NCBI RefSeq assembly: GCF_014042345.1
Contig: NZ_JACEZT010000020.1
Coordinates: 1 to 64,000, forward strand
Origin: Rugamonas brunnea
GTDB lineage: Bacteria; Pseudomonadota; Gammaproteobacteria; Burkholderiales; Burkholderiaceae_D
Direction: 5' to 3'
Length of the DNA: 64,000 bases
The notes below the pieces were generated by a model that searched no databases, was not told the DNA's origin, and was given only the letters and a program-made list of their open reading frames with translations. The translations under genes were made by a program, and so were the position numbers. Positions 7,725-15,658 of the stretch are shown one piece after another. The stretch's first letter is position 1; each line of letters begins with the position of its first letter.

Positions 7725-8231
7725 CTAATTGAGCAGTGGCGCGATGTGCGTATGAATAATGGATTTCAATTTTTTCGCGTACAACGGATCGGTGGCATAG
7801 CCTCCCCTTGCGACAATTTCGGCAAATTTCTCTGGTTCGTCACGGTATGCCAGGGCGGTCGGGTACTTGCGTCGTATCAAAGATACGTAGTCGGCCGCCG
7901 CTTCAGCATAGTCGGCGTAGGCACGAAATTCGTCGGTCTCGCTTATTCGTTTGCCGGACAGGGTGACTTCGTGCGTTGAAAAAGTTGTCGAGTTGCCGGA
8001 TGGGGATTTGCCCTTAATGCCAAAGTATGCGTTGCCTTTGACTGATCTGCCCCAATCGCTTTCGAGCGCAGACTGGGCAAGTATCACTGCGATCGGTATG
8101 CCCATATTGGCAGAGACAATCTTTGCGTCGCTGGCGTGCAGTCTAACAAAGTGGACGACGTGAGCCGGTTGCTGCTTGGGTTGATGCTTGTGTGTTCCGG
8201 TTCGAACGGGTGCATGGCCGTGATGAGACAT
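7725..8231 (-). CDS. glucosaminidase domain protein (FlgJ/LytG-type peptidoglycan hydrolase), no signal peptide
   Basis: A 168-residue protein consisting almost entirely of a glucosaminidase domain (about residues 32-165). The catalytic-glutamate region QSALESDWGRS, the following NAYFGIKGK and the later YADYAEAAADYVSLIRRKYP match FlgJ-type N-acetylglucosaminidases, which cut the glycan strand of peptidoglycan. The first 26 residues are rich in His, Lys and Gln with no hydrophobic core, so it has no signal peptide and would need phage-type holin release or a contact-dependent secretion system. AGGAGATCGCTC precedes ATG 8231. The next gene, 16 nt on, encodes a small exported protein. It could be an endolysin-like remnant or a toxic effector with its immunity gene. 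Confidence 0.88.
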   Translation of the reverse strand: MSHHGHAPVRTGTHKHQPKQQPAHVVHFVRLHASDAKIVSANMGIPIAVILAQSALESDWGRSVKGNAYFGIKGKSPSGNSTTFSTHEVTLSGKRISETDEFRAYADYAEAAADYVSLIRRKYPTALAYRDEPEKFAEIVARGGYATDPLYAKKLKSIIHTHIAPLLN

Positions 8232-8626
8232 GAGCGATCTCCTTTCAAGTTGACGCGAGCAGCCCTAACGTTACATAGCATTGAAAAGTCGTTATTGACT
8301 GTGCTCAGGAGCTAAGCAGGAGGAATGCGCCGACATTCGGACACGGGCTTTGATTCGAGATTTAATTAATCTGCGCGTTTCGGTTGAAGGGATGATTCTG
8401 GGGGGAATTTGTCTGAATGTCGGCACTGACCCTGATGCCCTGATACTGATGCTGATGCCTCTGACCCTGATGCCTGTTCAGGATCAAGCTCTGGGACGGC
8501 GTAATCGTCACACCGCGCCAAAAAATGACGGGAATCAAGCTGCGGCCGGCTGCTCTTCTGTAGTGTTGATCGGTCAGGCTGGACTGGAAAACCTGATACC
8601 CCAATTACTCTTGTTCCGCATAGGCC
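8232..8626. other. intergenic region in the tRNA-Phe islet
   Basis: About 395 bases without a supported gene. It holds the promoter region of the glucosaminidase operon (minus strand) and of the small membrane protein (plus strand), and a small CTGATG-rich repeat at 8426-8474 listed separately. Confidence 0.5.
8426..8474. repeat. CTGATG-rich imperfect repeat with 14-bp direct repeats
   Basis: CTGACCCTGATGCC occurs at 8426-8439 and again at 8461-8474, with CTGATACTGATGCTGATG between them. It is a short low-complexity tract outside any gene. Confidence 0.7.
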
Positions 8627-9073
8627 ATGGATCCTTTTTATTCCTTTGTGTTTTTTTATTCCAGTCCCTATGTGTTTGTGGTTCCTTTAGCATTAGTTGG
8701 TCTGGCTGTAGCCACCTACCTATTTGTCACTCGCAACTTGGGCGTTCAGTTGCGTCCGCTTACAAAGCCTGTGCGCCTCTGTGGCGTGGCAATGCTTGTC
8801 GGCCCCGTCCTAGCCTATATCCTGTTTAAGCCGAGCTGCGCTTCTCTTGCGAATCTGATATTTTTTTGGGAGTATGCTCTTGGCATCGTGTTCACTACCG
8901 CGATTGCCATCTCGGGCAATCTGAAATATCCCCTGCGGGTGCAGTTTTGGCTTGCCATCATTCAATCATTAATTCTGGCATTGACACTTTGGATTGGTTT
9001 ATTTCCTGTCTTCGCACTTGATGCGATATCAAGCGGTTTGCAGATGTCAGGAGGAGCCCGGCAAGGATGCTGA
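8627..9073 (+). CDS. small polytopic membrane protein, unknown function
   Basis: A 148-residue protein with four evident hydrophobic helices (roughly residues 12-34, 50-66, 72-96 and 102-130). Charged residues are few and cluster in the loop after the first helix (RNLGVQLRPLTKPVRL). I do not recognise a family. Base composition is less GC-rich than in flanking genes, with TTT and ATT codons rare in this genome, pointing to recent acquisition together with the rest of the islet. ATG 8627 has no strong ribosome site. The gene runs toward the convergent tRNA-Phe. Confidence 0.65.
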   Translation: MDPFYSFVFFYSSPYVFVVPLALVGLAVATYLFVTRNLGVQLRPLTKPVRLCGVAMLVGPVLAYILFKPSCASLANLIFFWEYALGIVFTTAIAISGNLKYPLRVQFWLAIIQSLILALTLWIGLFPVFALDAISSGLQMSGGARQGC

Positions 9074-9134
9074 TCGTACAAGCAGTGCCTAGGAATTGGA
9101 TCGAATCCGACAACTCTTAGCCTGAGAAACAAAA

Positions 9135-9156
9135 AACGCCACTTGAAGGTGGCGTT
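9135..9156 (-). terminator. terminator of tRNA-Phe (first copy)
   Basis: An 8-bp stem AACGCCAC/GTGGCGTT with a 6-nt loop; on the minus strand it is followed by a T-run, placed just after the tRNA-Phe 3' end. It could also stop plus-strand transcription from the membrane protein gene. Confidence 0.8.
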
Positions 9157-9171
9157 TTCATTTCTTATTCT

Positions 9172-9247
<76 letters not shown>

Positions 9248-9319
9248 AAGGGCCGCAATTATAGCAGGCGGGTGTGGGGCGCCGTCAAGGGTGAATTTTT
9301 CGAAGGCGCCACATCCCCG

Positions 9320-11701
9320 TCACGGTGCTTGTTTCAGCGTGCGCTCGAACAGCTGGTAGATGCGACGGTACTCGTCGTACCAGCTTTCCGGCTGCACGAA
9401 GCCGTGCCGCTCCATCGGATAGCTGGCCAGCTCCCAGTTGTCCTTCTTGAGTTCGATCAGGCGCTGGGCCATGCGCACGGAATCCTGGTAGAACACATTG
9501 TCGTCCACCATGCCGTGGGCGATCAGCAGGTGGCCGCGCAACTGGTCCGCGTATTCGATCGGGGAGGAGATCTTGTACGCCTGCGGGTCCAGCTCCGGCG
9601 TGTTGAGGATGTTGGACGTGTAGTCGTGCTCGTAGCTGGTCCAGTCCGTTACGGGGCGCAGTGCGGCGCCGGCCTTGAACACGTCGGGCGCGCGCAGCAG
9701 GGCCATGAAGGTCATGAAGCCGCCGTAGCTGCCGCCGTAGATGCCGACCTTGCCGGCGTCGCCCTGGTGCTGCGCCACCAGCCATTGCACACCGTCCAGG
9801 TAGTCTTCCAGTTCCGGATGGCCCATCTGGCGGTAGATGGCCGTGCGCCAGGCGCGGCCGTAGCCCTCCGAGGCGCGGTAGTCCATGTCCAGCACGATGT
9901 AGCCCTTTTCCACCAGCAGGTTGTGGAACATCTGCTCGCGGAAATAGTTCGGGTAGCGCTGGCTGACGTTCTGCAGGTAGCCGGCGCCGTGCACGAACAT
10001 GACGATGGGGTAGCGCTTGCCCGATTCCAGCTGGGCCGGACGGTACAGCTTGGCCCAGATCGGCGCGGTGCCGTGGGTGGACGGCACGGCCACCAGTTGC
10101 GGCGCGATCCAGTTACGGGCTTTGAATTCGGCCGTGCGGGTGTCCGTGAGCACGGTGGGCGCGCCGCCCGTGGCCGGCACGGTGGCCAGTTGCGGCGGCA
10201 GGTAGCTGGCCGAGTAGCGCAGCAGCACTTTGCGGCCGTCCGGCGACAGGGCGAAGTTTTCCACGCCACCGAGCGTGGTCAGGATGCGCAGCGCGCCATC
10301 CTTGATGGAGGTGGCGCACACTTCATACGTGCCCGGCAGCTTGGGGTTGCAGATGAAATAGACCTGGCTGCCATCGGCCGACCATTCCGGCTGGCTCGCT
10401 TCCCAGGCGCCGCTGGTGAGGGCGCGCGGCTGGCCGCCGGCGGGCAAGGTGTACAGGTGCGAATAGCCGCTTTCCTCCGATTGATACCACAGCGTGCTGT
10501 TGTCGGGCAGCCAGCCGAAGTGGTTGCCGCGGTAGTTGATCCAGGCCGGGTCCGTCAGCCGGTGCACGCTGGCCAGCGTGGCGCGGGCCAGGTCGACGGT
10601 GGCGATCCAGCGGTCCTTGTTGTCGATGGCGCGCACCATCACGGCGGCCCGGCTGCCGTCGGCGCTCCATTGCAGCACGCCATCGTCCGGGTCCACGCGC
10701 ACGGGGCGGTTGCCTTTCAGCGCAGGCAGTTTCTGCGCCGCGCGCAGTTCGGCCAGCGGATCGGTGACGATGCCGGGCAGGCTGTCGTAGGGCAGGTCGC
10801 GCACGCTGCGCGTGGCCAGGTCGATCAGCTTGAGCGTTTGCGGCACGGGGCCGTCGTGGGCCACGCGCTGGCGCTGGTCCACGGCTTCCTCGAAGCCCGA
10901 TTCCGTCACGAAGCGGGCCATCTTGTCGCGCGGGGCTTTGGCGCCGTCGCGGGGCGTGGTCACCACCAGCAGGTAGCGGCCATCGGGCGACAGCGCGCTG
11001 CCGCTGATGTCGACCTTGTCGCCGAGGTAGACGGGCAGCGGGGCGCGGGTGGCGTCGGCGCGGCGCCGGGCCTGGTCCTGTTCGTGTTGCTGTTCGCGCT
11101 CCTGTTTCTGGCGCGCCAGCGTGGTCAGCAGGCGCAGCTGCAGTTCGCGCAGGGCGTCCGGCTCCGGTTTGGCGTCCGGGTCCTTGCTGGTGCGCAGCTG
11201 GGCCACGGGCGTCACCAGGCGCTCGGCGCGGCTCCAGCTGTACCAGTCCTGGCCGATGCGGAATTGCACATGGGCGCCGTCGGCCGCGTACTGGGGCGCG
11301 GCGGCGGGGATGCTGCCGCGCACGATCTGGGTCAGCGTGCCCGTCTTGAGGTCGCGCTCGAACAGGTCGCCGTTGCGCAGCACGAGGGCGCGTGTGTGGT
11401 CGCGGTTGTACACCATGGCCGGGCTGTCGACGCCGGCCAGGTGCTGGTCGTTGACGATGGCGGGCGTGCCCGCGCCCGCTTGCCAGATGTCGCGCAGCGG
11501 CGAGCCACTGCGTTTTTGTTTGAAGTACAGGCGGTGGCTGTCCCAACCCCACCAGGACGCTTCGACGGGCGTGCCGATCCAGTCGGGGTTGGCCATGGCC
11601 TGGTCGAGCGTGATCGGGGTGGGAGCGGAAGGTGAGGCGGGGGCGGCCGCGGACGCGGCGCCGGCCGCCAGCAAGGCGGCGAGAGGCAAAGCAAAACGCA
11701 T
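9320..11701 (-). CDS. exported S9 family prolyl oligopeptidase-type peptidase (DPP-IV-like)
   Basis: A 793-residue serine peptidase of the S9 family. A signal peptide is evident (MRFALPLAALLAAGAASAAA), then an N-terminal beta-propeller region with repeated strands such as SADGSRAAVMV and LSPDGRKVLLR, then the alpha/beta hydrolase domain. The nucleophile lies in GGSYGGF (about residue 655), the aspartate in AHGMVDDNVF and the histidine in PMERHGF. Such enzymes cut dipeptides after proline or alanine from short peptides; exported Oxalobacteraceae members are probably periplasmic. ATG 11701 is used because it begins the signal peptide; the ribosome site is weak. A second S9 enzyme lies 1.7 kb away on the other strand. 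Confidence 0.92.
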   Translation of the reverse strand: MRFALPLAALLAAGAASAAAPASPSAPTPITLDQAMANPDWIGTPVEASWWGWDSHRLYFKQKRSGSPLRDIWQAGAGTPAIVNDQHLAGVDSPAMVYNRDHTRALVLRNGDLFERDLKTGTLTQIVRGSIPAAAPQYAADGAHVQFRIGQDWYSWSRAERLVTPVAQLRTSKDPDAKPEPDALRELQLRLLTTLARQKQEREQQHEQDQARRRADATRAPLPVYLGDKVDISGSALSPDGRYLLVVTTPRDGAKAPRDKMARFVTESGFEEAVDQRQRVAHDGPVPQTLKLIDLATRSVRDLPYDSLPGIVTDPLAELRAAQKLPALKGNRPVRVDPDDGVLQWSADGSRAAVMVRAIDNKDRWIATVDLARATLASVHRLTDPAWINYRGNHFGWLPDNSTLWYQSEESGYSHLYTLPAGGQPRALTSGAWEASQPEWSADGSQVYFICNPKLPGTYEVCATSIKDGALRILTTLGGVENFALSPDGRKVLLRYSASYLPPQLATVPATGGAPTVLTDTRTAEFKARNWIAPQLVAVPSTHGTAPIWAKLYRPAQLESGKRYPIVMFVHGAGYLQNVSQRYPNYFREQMFHNLLVEKGYIVLDMDYRASEGYGRAWRTAIYRQMGHPELEDYLDGVQWLVAQHQGDAGKVGIYGGSYGGFMTFMALLRAPDVFKAGAALRPVTDWTSYEHDYTSNILNTPELDPQAYKISSPIEYADQLRGHLLIAHGMVDDNVFYQDSVRMAQRLIELKKDNWELASYPMERHGFVQPESWYDEYRRIYQLFERTLKQAP

Positions 11702-11823
11702 GGTGGGGTTCGCTATTCTGTTGGGTGAACGGGGGCATGGGATCGCCACGCGGTCACGATTCTAGCCCAACAGTGTCGGCGGGGAAACACGGGCGCGTGC
11801 GCCAGCCCCGCCGCCCCCGCGCC

Positions 11824-12411
11824 TCAGCTGGCCGGCATCAATTGCGGCTGGCCGCCGCGCTGGCCGGCGCGCCCGGCCACAGCCGGTGCCGGCCGCTGGC
11901 GCCCTTGTGCGCCGTCCGCCTCATCGTGAATCAGGAACATGCTGCCGATTTCGAACCATTCTTCGCTGCGGATCACGCGCTGGGCCAGCGGCAGCAGTTC
12001 GCGTTCCTCCTTGTCCAGCCGTTGCAGCAAATTCTGGCAATACATGTCGATGGTGCGGCACAGGAAGGTGCTGTGCACGGCGCTGCGGCGCATGGCGCGG
12101 CGCAGGCATTTGCGCACGGCCGCGAGCATGGTGTGGCCCAACCGGCTCAGTGATTCGAGGTCGGCCAGCAGCGGACCGGCGTCGCCGGTGGCGTTGCGCA
12201 CGGCCGGCATCAGGCAGGCTTCGACCTTGCGTTGGTGGCGCGCTTCGGCGAAGCGGGCCAGTTCGTCCAGCTGGGATTGCAGGTAGACGGGGTCGACTTC
12301 CTGCGGTTTGCGGGCCATGGTGCGCACCTGTTGCAGCAGGCGCGAAATGAAGTGGCGTTCCTTTTTCTGTTCGATTGACAGGGTCAACAGGACATAGGTG
12401 GCAGTGAGCAT
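11824..12411 (-). CDS. hemerythrin-like helical protein
   Basis: A 195-residue, mostly helical protein. The order of possible metal ligands (HFISRLL, EARHQRKVEACLMPAVR, LGHTMLAAV, STFLCRTIDMY, KEERELLPLAQ, SMFLIHDE) resembles hemerythrin-like four-helix bundles, particularly the final glutamate-rich KEERELLPLA helix, but not every canonical histidine is present. The last 30 residues (GAQGRQRPAPAVAGRAGQ...) are low-complexity. ATG 12411 has GGGAA upstream. If correct it would bind a di-iron centre for oxygen or redox sensing in the cytoplasm. Family call is tentative. Confidence 0.6.
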   Translation of the reverse strand: MLTATYVLLTLSIEQKKERHFISRLLQQVRTMARKPQEVDPVYLQSQLDELARFAEARHQRKVEACLMPAVRNATGDAGPLLADLESLSRLGHTMLAAVRKCLRRAMRRSAVHSTFLCRTIDMYCQNLLQRLDKEERELLPLAQRVIRSEEWFEIGSMFLIHDEADGAQGRQRPAPAVAGRAGQRGGQPQLMPAS

Positions 12412-12910
12412 AGCGATTCCCGGAATACGTCTGACGTCGGCTGCGAGGCATACGTTGATGGGGCCGGGCCAGGTGGAAAAAACATCACCTTAGCGCTGTC
12501 GGGCACGCCTTCAACGACTCTTTACAATTGTTCACAACTATCTGTGTGGCACAACTAGGGTAAAAAAACCTGCGAACTTTTTGGCCATCCTGGCGCTTGC
12601 ATTGCCGGCATGTAAAACGTATTGCGGGGGCGCCAAGCCGGCGGAGGCGCCTTGCAATGTCGGGGCATGAGCGAACAATTATGCGCCCGATTCATGCTGG
12701 AAAAAACAAGTTTTGGCGGCAATGCGCGAAAAAAAATCGCGCTTGCCCGTGCGCACGATGACACGGGCCCGGCCACTGTTGCGCCGGCGCCGCAGCCCGC
12801 CATCAGTCAGTTTTTCTGCTTTGTGAGCAAAAAATGTATCGGAATAATCCAACAATGCTAATATGATAATTCGTTGTGCCCCTCAATATTTTGAACGGAA
12901 GGTAATCGAC
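12412..12910. other. intergenic region between hemerythrin-like and lipoprotein genes
   Basis: About 500 bases between divergent genes. No convincing gene: short open frames here lack ribosome sites and family features. The end near 12835-12900 is AT-rich and contains TATGAT (12862-12867), a possible -10 for the lipoprotein gene, without a good -35 partner. Confidence 0.45.
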
Positions 12911-13168
12911 ATGATCCAGATTTCGTTACGCCTCACTGTCCCGCTGGCCGCTGCCGCCGCGGCGCTGCTGACCGCCTGCGCCAGCGCGCCGGCCGACACC
13001 ACCGTGGCTTCGGCCCAACCGGCCGCGCCGGTCGTCAAATGCCGTAATACCGAGGCGGCCACCGGCACCTCCATCGTGCGCAAGGATTGTTCGGCCACCA
13101 ATAACGTCAGCGAGGTCGATCCCCACGACCTGATGGATAGCAAGCGCGTGGCCCTGCCCAATCGCTGA
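12911..13168 (+). CDS. small lipoprotein of unknown function
   Basis: An 85-residue predicted lipoprotein: charged start, hydrophobic stretch and lipobox LLTAC ending at cysteine near residue 21. The mature part is short and polar with two cysteines (VKCRNTEAATGTSIVRKDCSA) and ends DSKRVALPNR. ATG 12911 is preceded by GGAAGG. The segment with the two spaced cysteines, typical of small Oxalobacteraceae lipoproteins of unknown role, is the only distinct feature. Monocistronic as far as can be seen. Confidence 0.78.
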   Translation: MIQISLRLTVPLAAAAAALLTACASAPADTTVASAQPAAPVVKCRNTEAATGTSIVRKDCSATNNVSEVDPHDLMDSKRVALPNR

Positions 13169-13378
13169 ACTACCGGGCGCCATCGTGCGCCAGCGGGCCT
13201 GGCCGCCGCGTCGCCGCCGGCCGCCCGTCGATTGCCTGCCATCTCTGCGACGACCCCGACAGTGTGCGGTTTCCACCGGGTCAGGGGTGAACTTGGTATC
13301 ATGTCCGGCTCGCCGGCCACCCGCCGGCTTACCCAAGGCCGGCGACCCGCCGGCCCATCTTACGTCGGAGATCAACCC

Positions 13379-15436
13379 ATGATATTACGTCTGTTGCTGC
13401 TGGGAACCGCCGTGGCGGCCTCCAGCGCGCTGGCCGCGCCGCGCGGCTTCACGGTGGAAGATATGGTCAACATGGAGCGCGTGGGCGCGCCCGTGCTGGC
13501 ACCGGACGCCAGCCGCGTCGTCTATACCGTGCGCACGACCAACCTGGACAAGAACCGTGGCAACACCCAGCTGTGGATGCTGGACTTGCGCGCCGCCAAG
13601 CCCGTTCCCCAGCGCCTGACCCAGAGCGAAGCCAGCAGCACCGACCCTGAATGGTCGCCCAAGGGCGACGCCATCTATTTCCTGTCGTCCCGTTCGGGCT
13701 CGCAGCAAGTGTGGCGCTTGCCGCTCACGGGCGGCGAGGCCGTGCGCGTGACGGATTTCCCCGTCGATGTCGATAATTTCCGCCTGTCGCCCCAGGGCGA
13801 CAGGCTGGCCTTCAGCCTGGCCGTGTTCCGCGACTGTGCCGACCTGGCCTGCACCAAGGCCAAGCTCGATGCGCAGGCCAAGAACAAGGCCAGCGGCCGC
13901 GTCTATGACCGCCTGTTCGTGCGCCACTGGGACACCTGGGGCGACGGCCGCAACGCCGTGCTGTACGCGGCCCCCATCGACGCGAACGGCAAGGTCAGCG
14001 CCGCGCCCGTCAGCCTGAGCGGCACGCTCGACGGCGACGTGCCGTCCAAGCCCTTCGGCGACCATGACGAATACCACTTCAGCCCGGACGGCCAGAGCGT
14101 CGTATTTGCGGCCCGCATCGCCGGCAAGACGGAAGCGTGGTCGACCAACTTCGACGTCTACCAGGTGCCGGCCGCCGGCGGCACGCCGCGCAACCTGTCG
14201 GCCGACAACCCGGCCTGGGACACCAAACCCATCTACTCGCCCGACGGCCGCACGCTGGCCTGGCTGGCCATGGACCGGCCCGGCTTCGAGGCCGACCGCT
14301 TCCACCTGGTGCTGATGGACGTGTCCACCGGCAAGAAGCGCACCGTGGCCGGCGACTGGGACCGCTCCATCGCCGACTACAGCTGGAGCCCGGACGGCAA
14401 GCAATTGCTGGCCACGGCCGACGACGTGGGCCAGCACCGCCTGTTCGCCATCGACGCGGCCAGCGGCAAGGTCAGCGCGCTGAGCGGCAACGGCGCCGTG
14501 CACGGCTTCGACGTGCGCCACGACACCATCGTCATGTCCCACGCCGACCTGGCCTCGGGCGCCCAGCTGTACAAGCAGAAACTGGGCGCGGCGCCGGGCC
14601 AGGCCGTGCAGCTGACATGGAATAACGCGCAGGCGCTGGCCGACGTCAAGATGGGCGAGTACGAGCAGTTCTCGTTCAAGGGCGCCAATGGCGACACCGT
14701 GTACGGCTATGTGACCAAGCCGTGGAACGCCGTGCCCGGCGCAAAATACCCGGTGGCCTTCCTCGTGCATGGCGGTCCGCAGGGCAGCTTCGGCAACGCC
14801 TGGGGCTACCGCTGGAATCCGCAGGTGTACGCGGGCGCCGGTTATGCCACCGTGTTCATCGACTTCCACGGCTCGACCGGCTATGGCCAGAAATTCACCG
14901 ACGCCATCAGCGGCGACTGGGGCGGCAAGCCGCTGCAGGACCTGAAGCTGGGCCTGGCGGCGGCGGCCCAGCGTTTCCCGTGGCTTGATACCCAGCGCAG
15001 CTGCGCCTTGGGTGCTTCCTACGGCGGTTACATGATGAACTGGATCCAGGGTAACTGGTCCGATGGTTTCCGCTGCATCGTCAACCACGATGGCGTGTTC
15101 GACACGCGTGGCATGGCCTATTCGACCGAGGAAATCTGGTTCACGGAATGGGAGAACGGCGGCAGCTATTTCAACGTGCCGCAGAACCACGAGAAGTTCA
15201 ACCCGGTCAACCTGGTGGCGAACTGGAAGACCCCGATGCTGGTGGTGCAGGGCGACCAGGACTTCCGCATTCCCACCGCGCAGGGTCTGGGCACGTTCAC
15301 GGCACTGCAGCGGCGCGGCATCCCCAGCAAGCTGCTGGTGTTCCCGGATGAGAACCACTGGGTGCTCAAGCCGGCCAACTCGCTGCTGTGGCACCACACG
15401 GTGCTCGACTGGCTCGACACCTACCTGAAGCACTAA
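13379..15436 (+). CDS. exported S9 family peptidase (acylaminoacyl/dipeptidyl peptidase-like)
   Basis: A 685-residue S9 peptidase with signal peptide (MILRLLLLGTAVAASSALA), a beta-propeller region with TolB/WD-like strands (for example SPQGDRLAFSLA, SPDGRTLAWLAM, SPDGKQLLATAD), and a C-terminal alpha/beta hydrolase domain. The triad is visible: serine in GASYGGYM (about 547), aspartate in QGDQDFRIP (about 626) and histidine in DENHWVL (about 659). It should trim peptides or acylated peptides in the periplasm or outside. ATG 13379 is chosen because it starts the signal peptide and has GGAG upstream; the open frame upstream is a GC-rich palindromic stretch without features. Confidence 0.93.
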   Translation: MILRLLLLGTAVAASSALAAPRGFTVEDMVNMERVGAPVLAPDASRVVYTVRTTNLDKNRGNTQLWMLDLRAAKPVPQRLTQSEASSTDPEWSPKGDAIYFLSSRSGSQQVWRLPLTGGEAVRVTDFPVDVDNFRLSPQGDRLAFSLAVFRDCADLACTKAKLDAQAKNKASGRVYDRLFVRHWDTWGDGRNAVLYAAPIDANGKVSAAPVSLSGTLDGDVPSKPFGDHDEYHFSPDGQSVVFAARIAGKTEAWSTNFDVYQVPAAGGTPRNLSADNPAWDTKPIYSPDGRTLAWLAMDRPGFEADRFHLVLMDVSTGKKRTVAGDWDRSIADYSWSPDGKQLLATADDVGQHRLFAIDAASGKVSALSGNGAVHGFDVRHDTIVMSHADLASGAQLYKQKLGAAPGQAVQLTWNNAQALADVKMGEYEQFSFKGANGDTVYGYVTKPWNAVPGAKYPVAFLVHGGPQGSFGNAWGYRWNPQVYAGAGYATVFIDFHGSTGYGQKFTDAISGDWGGKPLQDLKLGLAAAAQRFPWLDTQRSCALGASYGGYMMNWIQGNWSDGFRCIVNHDGVFDTRGMAYSTEEIWFTEWENGGSYFNVPQNHEKFNPVNLVANWKTPMLVVQGDQDFRIPTAQGLGTFTALQRRGIPSKLLVFPDENHWVLKPANSLLWHHTVLDWLDTYLKH

Positions 15437-15469
15437 GCCTGCAGTCACTGGCGCCCGGCGCGCCGCCAG

Positions 15470-15503
15470 CACACCCCGCACGCCCCCCGGCCTGCGGGGT
15501 GTG
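15470..15503 (+). terminator. terminator after the S9 peptidase gene
   Basis: An 11-bp stem (CACACCCCGCA/TGCGGGGTGTG) with a 12-nt GC-rich loop, followed by a short T-run (ATTTT). It lies about 35 bases after the stop codon. Confidence 0.65.
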
Positions 15504-15658
15504 TGCATTTTGGGGGGCGGTGCGCCGCGCCGAGGTGGTCCCGCGTGCGTGCGGCAAGTGGCTCTATCGGCAACGAAATTTGACGCGCAGAATGGGGCCT
15601 CTTTGACCTCCAGCCCGCTGCGGCGGCCGATTCCGCTCCATCCGACCCGAGTTTGCCC

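Noticed and set aside
7725..8231. Flagellar FlgJ assignment for the glucosaminidase
   Set aside because: No rod-binding domain and no flagellar genes nearby; it lies in a tRNA islet.
12555..12861. Small open frames on both strands between the hemerythrin-like and lipoprotein genes
   Set aside because: No ribosome site, overlapping opposite frames, no recognisable features.
13300..13360. GC-rich CCGGC repeats upstream of the second S9 peptidase as a regulatory element
   Set aside because: Several overlapping partial palindromes but no single defined pair; expected at this GC content.
13385..15508. A long minus-strand open frame opposite the second S9 peptidase
   Set aside because: Antisense shadow; the plus strand carries signal peptide, propeller and triad.
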